This document shows positions 35,805 to 46,509 of a stretch of 64,000 nt of DNA, one piece after another (the first letter of the stretch is position 1; every line of letters begins with the position of its first letter). The translations under genes and the position numbers were made by a program. A model generated the notes under the pieces. It saw only the letters and a program-made list of their open reading frames with translations. It did no database searches and was not told the DNA's origin. Source of the DNA: Chrysaora quinquecirrha (taxonomy: Eukaryota; Cnidaria; Scyphozoa; Semaeostomeae; Pelagiidae); contig JACTAT010000016.1 of assembly GCA_014526335.1 (NCBI GenBank), positions 352,770 to 416,769 of the forward strand, written 5' to 3'.

Positions 35805-38800
35805 TTGCCTTCGCCACAGAAGAGCAGCGAGAGTAGGAACAAGAGTTGATTTTTTTTCAAAATTCAGCCGAGTTTGACTTTATTGCACAAGGTTTTGTGA
35901 ACTTTTCATTCCCTTTTAGTCTGTGATCAGTTCATATGACATACGGAATATTTCATATTGCGCACAAGACCCAAATGATCTCACTGTCTACGCATACATC
36001 ACCAAGGATACAAACACAGGAAAACATTACTGTCACGTGTTCAAGGCTCTCAACTTGGTAAGTGAAACTACCTATTTGTTTGTAGACTTACTACACGAGT
36101 CTCTAGTTTACGCTCCCCGAATTTTGATTTGTCGCTCCAACAGAGCACATATAAAGCGATTGCGAAAAGCAAGAACAACAACATCGCGCGAAATAGTGTC
36201 TCAACCTTGGCCAGGTCGTCCATCTAAGTATCTATACATGCGATTAGGATGAAACTGAAGAGGCTTCGCAATGGAAAGCATGGTTTACTTATGTATGCTG
36301 CCATTATATTATTTTAGCCCTTGGAAGCGACTATACTATCAAAACATTTTTCTTTTTGATTTAGACTCTTGGTGACGAGATAGTTTTGACAATTGGCCAA
36401 GCTTTTGAGGTAAGTCTCTAAGGGTCACTGTATTAGGCCGATTTTAGGCCATGTCGAATTTAATTTAAGAAAGATTTCAATTCAAGCAAGATTGTCGAAT
36501 TTAATTTAAGTACGAGCTAAAATTGACCCATATAAAGTGACAATTAATTGCTGCACTTTGAATTAAGTGCAGCAGGATTTGCCGAACCTAATTCACAAGT
36601 TCGACATAAATGCAGCGTTGCTTTATATGGTCGAAATTTTGGTCGAATTTAATCAAAATCGATTTGCTGCATTACTGCAGCCATTTTGAATTTAAAATTC
36701 GCGCCTTTGGGTCTCTTTTTCAGTAAGAAAAAAACCCAAAAAATTCCACTTTTAATTAAGTTCGATGCAACAGTAAGTACATATAAAGTCAACGTCGCTT
36801 AACGTCGCTTTTATGCCGGATTTAATTAATTAAATTTTACAAACCTAATGCGACCTTATAAAGTCCAGTCTGGAATTCTTATGAGTGCAATAATGCTAAT
36901 AAAGTTCATACATGCATTATTCATATTTGTCATAACTTTCATGAAATGAAATCGATGGAGTTTGCGTCCGGCCACCTGATGACACCAATCAATACTACTT
37001 AGATACCTCTGTCAAACCTCGTCCCCAGGCCCAAAATCGAATTTCCTCGAATCTCAACCACCAATTCGATTTTGGCCCTGATACCTGCCACAAAATCTGC
37101 CAAAATGCAATTTTGGCTGGGGCATAAAAACAAGATGTGGATTCCGAAAGCAGATATTCTTAGAAAGGAAATGCAAAGAATTTCATTGATAACTGTAAGG
37201 CAAGATACAATATCTCATGTAGCATCATTTTTTGTAGATGTTTTTTACATAATTTTCGGCCAATTTTCGTGTGAAATTTTGAAGAAACTGTGACGTCACG
37301 TAAAATTTCTATTGTTTGAACAGCAAATCAAATTGCGAATAGACAAGGCCGATACCAGGGTCGAATATGGAGAGCGGAGTTTCACATAGAGGCCTATTCA
37401 CCCTGGGGACGAGGTTGACCTCTGTGGTGGTACATTACTCTCGGGATGCAATGTTTGTCTTGCATACACTTTTAACGTAGCAAACTCCTTTGTAAGAGAG
37501 TTCCAATCGAATCGCCAAATATTTAAGTGCTGGAAAAGTATTATTAGAATGCCCAGAAGATTGATACTGCAGAAGTTTAAATGCATTCGATGGATTAAAA
37601 GCGTTATTAGACAGACTTGAGATGACCCTGAAAATTTTTGAAACACCCGGGAACTTCTATTTGTTCGCAGTTTTTTATGGTTTCTTATGAAATTCCAAGT
37701 TGATTGCATTTCTTGTAAAAATTTTTTCGTGAAGACGTTAGTTTACTAAAAATATTTCAAATAATCGCTCCTCTTTGAGATGGATTTTTAAAAATAAGTG
37801 CCTGGGCTCTTAGTTGAGAAAATACTGTGTCAACTATTATTTTTATTTTTTGAAATTCTAGCTTGCCTATCATCAACACAGAGTTTTAGTAGAAGGAGCT
37901 AAGGAGAGGAAACAGCCTGATGGTGAATGGACATTACATTCTGCTCAGGTAAAATAATTCATTTTCGTCTCGTACTTGAGAATGTCCGATAGTTGAAATG
38001 ACCAAGCCATGTGCCAAATAGCTTCGCAATCCATGAATGAGAGTTCGATTCCCGTCGGGTTCAAACTTGTCACGGAATCTTGAGAACAATTGCAAAGGGA
38101 ATCACGCATGGTCTTCGTTTAACTAAAGATTTCCGGAATCTGCTTATAAAAGAAAAAGCCCTATCAGTACAATGGAAGGATATCATCATTACAGTGGAGG
38201 GATATCATCAATACAGTGGAGGGATATCATCAGTACAATGGAGGATGTTCAGTACAATGGAGGGATATCATCATTACAGTGGAGGGATATCATCAGTACA
38301 GTAGAGGGATATCATCAGTACAGTGGAAGGATATTATCAGTACAGTAGAAGGGATATCATCAGTACAGTGGAAGGATATTATCAGTACAGTAGAAGGATA
38401 TTATCAGTACAGTAGAAGGATATCATCAGTACAGTGGAAGGATATCATCAGTACAGTGGAGGATATCATCAGTACAGTGGAGGGATATCATCAGTACAGT
38501 GGAGGGATATCATCAGTACAGTGGAGGGATATCATCAGTACAGTGAAGGGATATCATCAGTACAGTGGAGGGATATCATCAGTACAGTGGAGGGATATCA
38601 TCAGTACAGTGGAAGGATATTATCAGTACAGTGGAAGGATATCATCAGTACAGTAGAAGGATATCATCAGTACAGTGGAAGGATATTATCAGTACAGTAG
38701 AAGGATATCATCAGTACAATGGAAGGATATTATCAGTACAGTAGAAGGATATCATCAGTACAGTGGAAGGATATTATCAGTACAGTAGAGGGATATCATC

Positions 38801-39910
38801 AGTACAATGGAAGGATATCATCAGTACAGTGGAGGATGTTCAGTACAATGGAGAGATATCATCAGTACAGACAAGAATTATTCTTTTAAGAGTCGATCTT
38901 CCCCCCGAAGAAACAGTCTTTGAACAGTTTGATTTGTCGGAAGAAATTGGCTTCACGTTTGATGTGTTAACTCTGTGGAGTGAGTGGCCACGCTTCTCAG
39001 TCAGTTCTCGTTAGACAGCTGAAGAAAAGCATGGTCGTGTGAGGTCAGCATCTGGATGGGTGACTTTCCAGATGAATGACTAAACCACTCACTCTGCCGT
39101 CTTTCAGATGGGACGTTAAACTTGGGGTCCCATGCCTGGATGCGACATGCTTAGTAGGCCTAAATTAGTTGATAAAGCTAGAAACAACAGCCTACTCAAA
39201 ATAAAGTAACAACAACAACAACAACAACTCTGTCAGGCAGTTTGGCAAGGAACTACGTGAACATGAGCCATATTCCTTCCTTACCTTATACTAAGTCTCA
39301 AGGCAAAGCCTAAGCAAGGATCTTAACCTGAGCTTGACCTTATCCCGTAGCACTTACCCTAACCCTTTTCTACTTATAGGCCTACGTCTGCGTGGCGGTT
39401 TGCCTGCAGTGTGAAATTTGTATCCTAAAATTTGTTGCATTTATGTTTACTACTTTCTTATTTTCCATTCCTTTGTTTTGCAGCCAAGAGTCCACCGCCA
39501 ATGCCTAAACCTTATGCCCAGCGACAAAATGATAAGGTAAGCAGATTTTCCGATATGCTATGACCTATTCAATTTTACGTGTTAACTGTGTTAACTCTGT
39601 GGAGTGAGTGGCCAAGCTTCTCAGTCAGTTCTCGTTAGACAGCTGAAGAAAAGCATGGTCGTGTAAGGTGAGCATCTGGATGGGTGACTTTCCAAATGAA
39701 TGAATAAACAACTCACTCTGGGCAAGAAAAGCGAGGGTTATAAGTTTTAATGTGCACTAAGTCTTGGCTCTTCCTTCCTTACTGTCTGACTCTTCCTAAC
39801 CAACAACTGTCGATTCACTAAACTCCTTGTTCTGCTGTTATTTCCTACAGGCCTTTCAACCAGTCACAAAAGCATTTCCGTCTTCTCCGATGATAGACTA
39901 TGCTAACTAA
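16267..39910 (+). CDS. ANKS1: ANKS1-like adaptor (SAM-SAM-PTB), multi-exon, 5' end incomplete
   Basis: A cytoplasmic signalling adaptor of the ANKS1 (Odin/AIDA-1) type: paired SAM domains for protein oligomerisation, then a PTB domain for NPxY-type tails. The exons I read, all with AG/GT borders, are 16267-16306, 17145-17161, 18033-18057, 20609-20625, 21368-21392, 24107-25176, 26956-27025, 27987-28093, 28620-28684, 29548-29737, 30761-30850, 32539-32655, 33543-33716, 34444-34515, 35290-35376, 35920-36057, 36365-36409, 37862-37948, 39484-39536 and 39851-39910 (TAA stop). Phases agree at every join except 37948 to 39484. Ankyrin repeats, expected N-terminally in this family, are not found in the window, so the start is probably upstream of it or in exons I missed. 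An AATAAA lies at 40035. Confidence 0.88.
16351..16604. mobile_element. MITE, ACTCTAAGGTGCCAAATAAACG family (copy 1)
   Basis: The ends are ACTCTAAGGTGCCAAATAAA and its inverted form TTTATTTGTCACCTTAGAGT, with TA on both flanks. The interior repeats CCTTATTAGGACCCCCCGTT twice. A longer relative lies at 32763-33160. Confidence 0.8.
16605..17000. repeat. 117-bp minisatellite (block A)
   Basis: Units repeat exactly every 117 bp (the AGGTTTGTTTGAC word at 16624, 16741, 16858, 16975). Because 117 is divisible by 3, the - strand stays open and shows a 39-residue repeat (for example NKPCLPNVVKTL). I regard this as a shadow, since the array lies in an intron of the + strand gene. A second array at 20140-20470 is part of the duplicated block. 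Confidence 0.9.
17145..17161 (+). CDS. ANKS1: ANKS1-like 17-nt exon, block A copy
   Basis: The acceptor is TTTCTTTCTAG and the donor GTAAGC. With the single base left by exon 16267-16306 it reads AQAAGR. It is identical in sequence to 20609-20625 in block B. Confidence 0.65.
18033..18057 (+). CDS. ANKS1: ANKS1-like 25-nt exon, block A copy
   Basis: The acceptor is CTTTTCTTGCAG and the donor GTAAGA. It reads LSKPGEKN and leaves one base (G). That phase fits both the 17-nt exon of block B and the large exon, so splicing A to B is in frame. Confidence 0.65.
18299..18718. mobile_element. 420-bp insertion private to block A
   Basis: Block B reads straight through ATAACACAC-GTTCG where block A has 420 extra bases. 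They begin TAGCCCTGGTACCCGCCGAT and end in an (ATAC)n-like tract plus TTATATATATAGAC. The microsatellite-like 3' end suggests a retroposed SINE or LINE tail; no box A/B or coding sequence was identified. Confidence 0.6.
18878..19086. repeat. Foldback hairpin, block A
   Basis: The left arm starts GATGAATTTTATAATGAAGA and the right arm ends with its inverse, TCTTCATTATAAAATTCATC. The arms are about 75-90 bp around an AATTCAAAAATTC-rich centre. The block B copy is at 23203-23411, so the hairpin predates the duplication. Confidence 0.85.
19791..20215 (+). pseudogene. Truncated copy of the large ANKS1-like exon (block A)
   Basis: It has the same acceptor and first ~349 nt as the intact exon at 24107. 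At 20140 it runs into the 117-bp minisatellite and reaches an in-frame TGA at 20213-20215. No donor follows in frame. If spliced in, it would truncate the adaptor before both SAM domains. It differs from the intact copy by a few substitutions (for example SVSGTNPNK against SVPGANPNK). Confidence 0.85.
20609..20625 (+). CDS. ANKS1: ANKS1-like 17-nt exon, block B copy
   Basis: Identical 17-nt exon with the same splice signals (TTTCTTTCTAG / GTAAGC). It can accept the one-base overhang from either 16306 or 18057. Confidence 0.65.
21368..21392 (+). CDS. ANKS1: ANKS1-like 25-nt exon, block B copy
   Basis: Reads LSKPGEKN with one silent change from block A. The donor is GTGAGA here rather than GTAAGA. 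It leads in phase into 24107. Confidence 0.65.
21590..23002. mobile_element. 1.41-kb insertion private to block B, with 10-bp target duplication
   Basis: It is flanked by TTAGGAAAGA at 21580-21589 and 23003-23012; block A has a single uninterrupted site. The left 311 bp (21590-21900) is a foldback, TGCCAGTTTTACC...GGTAAAACTGGCA, with a long inner hairpin (ACACAGGGATTTCAAAGTTG arm). After it come three short palindromes of the type CCCGCATCGCGGG (21941-22035) and an ATC-rich tract (about 22086-22370). There is no coding sequence. The family is unknown. Confidence 0.8.
22086..22370. repeat. (ATC)n / (CAT)n microsatellite
   Basis: An imperfect trinucleotide tract with a perfect run near 22250-22285, inside the block B insertion. 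Confidence 0.95.
23203..23411. repeat. Foldback hairpin, block B
   Basis: Block B counterpart of 18878-19086, with the same arms and a slightly diverged loop. Confidence 0.85.
24107..25176 (+). CDS. ANKS1: Large tyrosine-motif exon of the ANKS1-like gene
   Basis: A 1,070-nt exon encoding 357 residues of low-complexity linker, in frame with its neighbours (enters phase 1, leaves phase 0; donor GTAATC). It carries a series of Tyr motifs, YENT, YENM (twice) and YDNV (twice), fitting the pYxN consensus for GRB2-type SH2 domains. It also has VYDVV and two proline-basic stretches, PPPKPKRS and RPAKPKRT, of SH3-binding character. The reading suggests a phosphotyrosine scaffold. The binding partners are inference from motif rules, not shown. 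Confidence 0.88.
25297..25996. mobile_element. TIR element, TACACGC family (700 bp)
   Basis: The perfect 18-bp ends ATACACGCAGTTTTTATA and TATAAAAACTGCGTGTAT are inverted, with TA at the edges suggesting a TA target site. GTTGCTTAT words lie just inside both ends. There is no transposase frame. A shorter relative is at 30225-30630. Confidence 0.8.
26000..26265. repeat. Degenerate CCCTCTCTATTRA repeat
   Basis: Roughly 20-bp units with CCTCTCTCTATT words. Inverted words (GGGGGCTTAATAGAGAAGGG) occur at about 27110, beyond the next exon, suggesting two halves of a dispersed repeat. Confidence 0.6.
26956..27025 (+). CDS. ANKS1: ANKS1-like exon preceding SAM1
   Basis: The acceptor is TTTCCAG and the donor GTTAGT. 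It reads IDNILSSLDDLIQADSDDAE then QFE and leaves one base, an acidic linker before the first SAM domain. Confidence 0.8.
27545..27745. repeat. (GAAT)n microsatellite
   Basis: A tetranucleotide tract of TGAATGAA words. The open - strand frames rich in Ser-Ile-His are shadows of it. Confidence 0.95.
27987..28684 (+). CDS. ANKS1: ANKS1-like SAM domain 1 (two exons)
   Basis: Exons 27987-28093 and 28620-28684 read IGEWLIKLGLSYYEASFV, then GYDDIRFI, GGDMLEEDDLREIGI and NTDHIR. This is a complete SAM fold pattern: WL..LGL..Y...F..NGYDD, then the DL.ELGI-type helix, and an H at the start of the last helix that continues into the next exon. The intron between contains a family 1 SINE. Confidence 0.92.
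28287..28428 (-). mobile_element. tRNA-derived SINE, family 1 (copy 3), internally deleted
   Basis: The - strand begins GAAGGTGCTGTGGCGTCGTG with box A TGGCGTCGTGG and box B GGTTGAGCCC (decayed). Part of the body is missing relative to the other copies. Confidence 0.78.
29548..30850 (+). CDS. ANKS1: ANKS1-like SAM domain 2 (two exons)
   Basis: Exons 29548-29737 and 30761-30850 finish SAM1 (TILGSA), then a proline-containing linker, then VNEWLTKINLVDYETRFL, NSYDNMDRVRAIWEFELTT and VIGIHLSGHRKRMIHSLG. The last run is the SAM terminal helix with the typical GHR(K/R) turn. The tandem SAM arrangement is diagnostic for the ANKS1 family. Confidence 0.92.
30225..30630. mobile_element. TIR element, TACACGC family (406 bp)
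   Basis: The left end TACACGCTTTTTTATA with nearby AAGGAACCTAC is inverted at the right end: GTAGGTTCCTTATA then AAGCGTGTA. It lies in the intron between the two SAM2 exons, ending 130 bp before the second. Confidence 0.75.
31396..31693 (-). mobile_element. tRNA-derived SINE, family 2
   Basis: On the - strand the head reads CTCTGTGGCGCAGTGGTTAG (box A TGGCGCAGTGG) followed about 30 bp later by box B GGGTTCGTGCC. The body contains CCCAGGTGTATAAATGGGTG and ends in an (ACTTA)n tail. This is a classic pol III-type SINE in an intron of the adaptor gene. Confidence 0.85.
32094..32501. mobile_element. Full-length foldback element (~408 bp)
   Basis: The outer arms CTTTTCAATTAAGGGCCTCG and CGAGGCTCTTAGTTGAAAAG are inverted, and the inner arms (CGATGTTCATTTTATAGCGA... 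to ...TCGCTTTAAAATCAACATCG) continue almost to the centre at about 32295, where GACCGTGAAAAATGACCG faces CGATTTTTCACGGTC. The whole element could fold into one hairpin. Confidence 0.88.
32539..32655 (+). CDS. ANKS1: ANKS1-like SAM-PTB linker exon
   Basis: Phase 0/0, 39 residues: SQKFAAAEAPKRSKSASSDD, then AMDLANQLLKAAEDMVTGI. A basic/Ser patch is followed by a short amphipathic helix. Confidence 0.85.
32763..33160. mobile_element. MITE, ACTCTAAGGTGCCAAATAAACG family (copy 2)
   Basis: The left end ACTCTAAGGTGCCAAATAAA and the decayed right end GTTTATTTGGCACCCAAGGG are inverted. The GGGGG-TCCTAATAAGG interior matches copy 1. It also contains two ACACTACACTACCTA repeats, a small internal duplication absent from copy 1. 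Confidence 0.78.
33187..33517. mobile_element. MITE, AGGGCGTRTT family (copy 2)
   Basis: 331 bp with inverted ends AGGGCGTATTTTTTTGG and CCAAAAATACGCCCT; homologue of 9492-9825. It stops 25 bp before the next exon at 33543, so it supplies the DNA just upstream of that splice acceptor. Confidence 0.82.
33543..37948 (+). CDS. ANKS1: ANKS1-like PTB domain (six exons)
   Basis: The exons 33543-33716, 34444-34515, 35290-35376, 35920-36057, 36365-36409 and 37862-37948 join in phase 0. They give a Ser-Pro linker (SPPAPNPKSPTSPSSPKSP), then WIHKAETLLYDS, the hallmark YLGSHLVMVVRGTEST, an ACRKLTATSKMLQ helix, LSISVRGIDFID, the strand pair SSYDIRNISYCAQDPND and YAYITKDTNTGKHYCHVF, and the C-terminal helix DEIVLTIGQAFELAY. 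This is a full PTB fold with the F-x-LAY helix typical of the family. Confidence 0.94.
34204..34370 (+). mobile_element. tRNA-derived SINE, family 1 (copy 4)
   Basis: GAAGGTGCTGTGGTGTCGTG head, well-preserved box B GGTTCGAGCCC, then the body CTCGATTAGTTAACCTACTA and CACCATTTCAC end. It lies 74 bp before the exon at 34444. Confidence 0.85.
34520..35285. other. Intron, no feature recognised
   Basis: AT-rich intron between two PTB exons; no element boundary found. Confidence 0.4.
35721..35801. repeat. (TC)n microsatellite
   Basis: About 80 bases of pure CT dinucleotide, 119 bp upstream of the exon at 35920. Confidence 0.98.
36430..36890. repeat. AT-rich palindrome-containing repeat
   Basis: GTCGAATTTAATTTAAG occurs twice, and inverted ATTAAATTCGA-type words occur across the segment. 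Small palindromes such as CTGCACTTTGAATTAAGTGCAG suggest a dispersed AT-rich element. Both edges have a TATAAAGT word (36532, 36787). The ends are not resolved. Confidence 0.45.
37013..37417 (+). mobile_element. hAT-like MITE, CAACCTCGTCC family (copy 2)
   Basis: A 405-bp element with inverted ends CAAACCTCGTCCCCAGG and CCTGGGGACGAGGTTG. It is flanked by a perfect 8-bp direct repeat ACCTCTGT (37005-37012, 37418-37425). It is the inverse of 14947-15354. Confidence 0.92.
38005..38090 (+). mobile_element. tRNA-like SINE fragment (family 3)
   Basis: GAGTTCGATTCCCG box-B-like sequence with downstream GGAATCTTGAGAAC, related to 10650-10745. It abuts the 22-bp minisatellite. Confidence 0.4.
38160..38872. 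repeat. 22-bp minisatellite array
   Basis: About 32 head-to-tail copies of GGATATCATCAGTACAGTGG with minor variants (GTAGAAGG, ATGGAGG). Because 22 is not a multiple of 3, all three + frames can stay open, giving spurious ORFs of up to 146 codons. It is the same unit as in the palindromic element at 12008-12402. Confidence 0.97.
38964..39225 (+). mobile_element. 5S rRNA-derived SINE (copy 1)
   Basis: The segment GTTCTCGTTAGACAGCTGAA, then GAAAAGCATGGTCG and GTCAGCATCTGGATGGGTGA, aligns in order with the internal promoter half of eukaryotic 5S rRNA, where GGATGGGTGAC is the box C core. It is followed by GATGGGACGTTAAAC and an (AAC)n tail, as in SINE3-type retroposons. AACTCTGT occurs at 38969 and again just after the tail, a possible target duplication. 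Confidence 0.78.
39484..39910 (+). CDS. ANKS1: ANKS1-like C-terminal exons
   Basis: Exons 39484-39536 and 39851-39910. Read as CC|AAG AGT... they give KSPPPMPKPYAQRQNDK followed by AFQPVTKAFPSSPMIDYAN and TAA, a natural-looking proline-rich tail. That frame needs an incoming one-base overhang, whereas exon 37862-37948 ends in phase 0. A direct join would read a different frame and stop at a TGA in the last exon. So an exon of length 3n+1 is probably missing from this model. Confidence 0.65.
39588..39720 (+). mobile_element. 5S rRNA-derived SINE (copy 2), truncated
   Basis: Almost identical to 38964-39100 (GTGTTAACTCTGTGGAGTGA start, same GGATGGGTGAC). It stops after AACTCACTCTG without the 3' body or tail. 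It could be a local partial duplication of copy 1. Confidence 0.72.
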
Positions 39911-40386
39911 TGTCATTAAAGCAGCATTTTGCTATCAAGCAGCTCCCAGCAAAGTCACTTATGCTATGAATCGCAGAAGCGTATTTCTGTCAGCCCGGTT
40001 TGCTTTGAGGGGGCCTCCTGTAAAAAGTGCACAAAATAAAGCTATAAAACAGAACGGAACGGTCCCAGACGTGTTCACACTGGAGGAAAATAGTTTTGTT
40101 CTGTTTTATGTAACGGCACGGTTCACTTTTTAGAGCGATCCATTTTCCGGATCGGAACAGAATGCTTCGAATCGTTCGCGTCTGAACATCTGCTCAAATT
40201 ATTTTGTTTTGAGGCAATTCTCTGTAATTCGCTTAAGGACAAATCAGATTGGCCAGGAATAACACTTCGAAACAGCTCTTTTGATGCCATATAATATAGA
40301 CAAACATCTACATTAGTTACAACTCATTATGTAGTTACGAATATGGAAATACAATCTCTCTTAAGCTGCTATGTGAACCTTTCTTG

Positions 40387-43210
<2,824 letters not shown>

Positions 43211-43430
43211 TTCGAGTGGATAATCGCAGGCCTTTCAGTGATAACTGAATCAAGGCTGATCTTTTGGCCATTTAGTCGTTTATTTAGCTCTTGTACCGTC
43301 ATATTGTAATGCGTGCATTGTGACGTAAAATGTTATGATATTCTGTTCAGGAGACTGGGATATTTTTCAGAAATCGTTATCCTAGGCCCAGACCTTTCAG
43401 AGAGCTTCTGCTTGAAGAAACGCCTGGATC

Positions 43431-43680
43431 TATAGTAGACTTATTACCCAAGACCGTGAGTCCCAGTTATCGCCCACGAAACCGAGGCTAACACTAAAAT
43501 GAGATCGCTCAAACTGGTTATAAAGTCTCAACATCAACGCTCTTAGTTGTAGCGAGGTTAAGGGGTGGTGGAGGAGCGGAAACTAACCACTCAGGTAAAA
43601 AGTCTATATCTATAGTAGACTGACTAAATTAGTCCCAGAGACTCGTGTAGTGAAGTCTATCTCTATAGTTCACTTTAGCG
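43431..43680. mobile_element. TAGACTTATTAC-family repeats, two pieces
   Basis: TAGTAGACTTATTACCCAAGAC starts the first piece; CTATAGTAGACT recurs at 43612 and GACTCGTGTAGTGAAGTCTA closes the second. They look like two adjacent or nested relatives of the MITE at 4103-4239. Confidence 0.5.
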
Positions 43681-43689
43681 AATTCTGCC

Positions 43690-46500
43690 CCAAGGCTCCG
43701 TCCCAAGGTCATTGCTGGAAGAAAATCTGGATTTTGCTCGTCAAACTGAATGCTTATCCTTTTATCTACATTGCAAAACATTTTCAAACACTTTTTGCTT
43801 GTAAGATGCAGGAATTTTTTGAAGTTTTGCAAGAACAGTGCAAAGCAATATATTTTGAGATGATCGAAGAAAATGTTTGGCCGGAGTTATGCCCTTGATC
43901 ATGCATTGTTGTAATGGGAATCTCTCACTCTACGTTTCTTTTATAAGAAAGTCATAAGAAAGTACTCGACTCCTCAATTGAACTGAGGTCATTCCGAACT
44001 TTCTTATTAAATAAAGAAGCTTATAGCTTATAGCCTACATAACAGTTTAATTTTCTTTGTTTGTTTTTCTCTAGACCTCTTGAGCTTTTTGGATATCTAG
44101 ACTAGATGACAAATCGTGTGGTTAATTCCAAAGAGTAAATACACGACAAATAACAAGACATTGAATTAGCTAATAAATAAGAATTGTAAGAGTTGCAGAA
44201 TAATTTTAATTTTTAATCAGCTAACAGGAAACATTCTTATAAGAAACCGGGACACTCGGGTTTAGTCAGAAGCTTAGTTAATTAACCAGCATTTCTAGGT
44301 TTCTTGATTTCTTATTTAAACGGTTTCCCTATAGAGAGATGGAGAGAGACATTCTCACTTATTATCAGACGCTCTTGCGGCTCCCAATTTATATCAGTTC
44401 GAAATACACTTATTTTCAATAAGCAACTGGACTTTGGTCCAGCCCTCAAGAGTTGCTTAACATATCTAGTATTTTACCCTCGCAGGATGACTGGTACCCA
44501 ATAAAACCTCTTATTTTGGCTCTTTTCTGACTTTTCAATGTGATGACAAATTTGCAAGGATGTACAGCATAAAAAAAGCTATTTCGCCAAAACTGTTAAC
44601 AAAAGCTTAGCCCTAGTTGCTTATTGACCAGTTGCTTATTAAAAAAAGTGTATTTCATGAGTGTTGAAAATTTATATTTCACTCTCAAAAATCATTCAGG
44701 TCTAAGGTTTATCTTAAATTTTGTGCCTTTTCACTGTATCGACGCGATTCGCGATTGGACTTGCCGCATGTATAAGTCCTCTGATCTGCTACACAGCCCA
44801 AATATGGTTTCATATTATAAGAAGCCTTTGTACAAGTCTTTATTAGTTTTGAGCTTCGGAGTTAGCCAAATAACTCGTGCGCCTCCAAGTCGGGAGCTAT
44901 TACCACCCCGACAGCTGGACCATAACCGGAAAATACAGCAGGACTCCTCATAGTCTGTTTATTATATAATGGATCAGATAATCAAGGCGAAGTGTAAGAA
45001 AACCATTCGCACCTCAAACAATCGGCTGCAAAGATTGCGAGATTTCAAGAAGCTTGCCCAATTTCAATTTAGTGCCTTAACTAGCAAATAGATAAGATAA
45101 AAACTGTTCATATCGGACCCGCTCGACATTTTCTTTTCTGATCTGACTATTTGAGATGTCAGTGGTTTTTTTTACGCTTAACCATAGTTTCTTACGCGGG
45201 ACACTACACTGTCACTTCACGAAGCTATGCTGTAATAAGTGTCAAATTTGTACGTTTTAAGTGATTTTTGTAGTTTATAACCCTGTAGTCTGTAGTACAT
45301 GACATGTAAATGAAGGGGCAGATCACTACTTTGTTAACGAAAAATCTACAGTATCCAGTTTTCAGAACCAATGAACTTCCTTAAATCGCACACCGCTTCA
45401 AAACTGCAATGAAAGGAGAAGGATTGTTGTCAGGAACACTTCATTATAAATACGTTTCGGATGAGCCCAGTATTTTTTTCAAGAAACTGAAAAAATAGCT
45501 CTGGTATAACTGTTTTTTTTATGAAGAGTGTCTTACGTTACAAGAAGATATAGGTAGTCTTCGTGTAATCGAACTGTCTCTGCCATTCAGAAATCCGACA
45601 ATTTCAGTACAATTTCTGTACCAATTTTTCCTTTATCCTTCCTTTACTATTCAATTTTTTAGGCTTGACGCCCCTTTACTAAATCATAAGACTTAAGATT
45701 TGGCTAAACTAGAAGGCTTGTCGCGCGCTACACTGTATTTGGCCTGTCTCCCAGGGTGGCTTAACATGCGACTGACAAGCGAACAACATGCCCCCCACTC
45801 GCGGAGATAAAAAAACGTTTCTGCTGTCTCCCAGGAACACCTGTGTATCTCTCACTTAAATTTTCCAGGGTGGCTAAACTGGGAGACACTGAGGGGACAT
45901 CAATGCTGCGTGCAACATGTCTCCTAGTTTAGCGAGGCCTTAAGTGTTTCTATCGCTAAACATTTAAAACAAGGACATTTGATTTATTTTCCGTAACGTT
46001 TTTCAACTAAAGAAGATAGCTACAGGCTTACACGATTTAAGTGACTCGTTCCTCGAAGTAGTGAAATCTGCCGTGCAGTTAGACGAATTTTTGCTTTTCG
46101 TAAATTAATTATCGATTTTTCAATCCACAGAAATTTATTCTTATGTACTTGATTTGTAATTAATGCTATTTTATGAATATATACGCCATAATTTTTTACT
46201 CGTTAGCATTCTGTTCTCTGTTTTCTGCAAGGCCCCGCATCATGCGAACATAGTCCGAAGCACAATTTTGACGCTGAGCTCTCAGATTGCGTTTTTTTTT
46301 TTTTTACTCTAGCCATGCGCTGGTTGTTTTTTGAAACGTCAAAGATGTAAAACATTTTTTAAACTCGTTGGAAAAGTTTTGTAAAATTTTGGAAGAAGCT
46401 CTTCAGGTCTAGACTCACTACAAAAGTCGTATATTCGCTCCCAGCTCCCCACGCAATTCAGCCCGCTCATACTACGACTTATAATATTTCAGTGTGGAAA
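43690..46500. other. Gene-poor intergenic DNA
   Basis: No gene is supported. Weak repeat signals are a GTTGCTTATTAAAAAAAGTG end at about 44630 resembling the TACACGC elements, and a segment at 45713-45943 with CTGTCTCCCAGG and AACTGGGAGACA words in inverted orientation that may be another MITE. Confidence 0.4.
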
Positions 46501-46509
46501 AACGGACTG

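Noticed and set aside
38080..39014. Long + strand ORFs (up to 146 codons) rich in GYHQYSGGISSVQW
   Set aside because: They are translations of the 22-bp minisatellite, open in all three frames, and have no start, splice or domain support.
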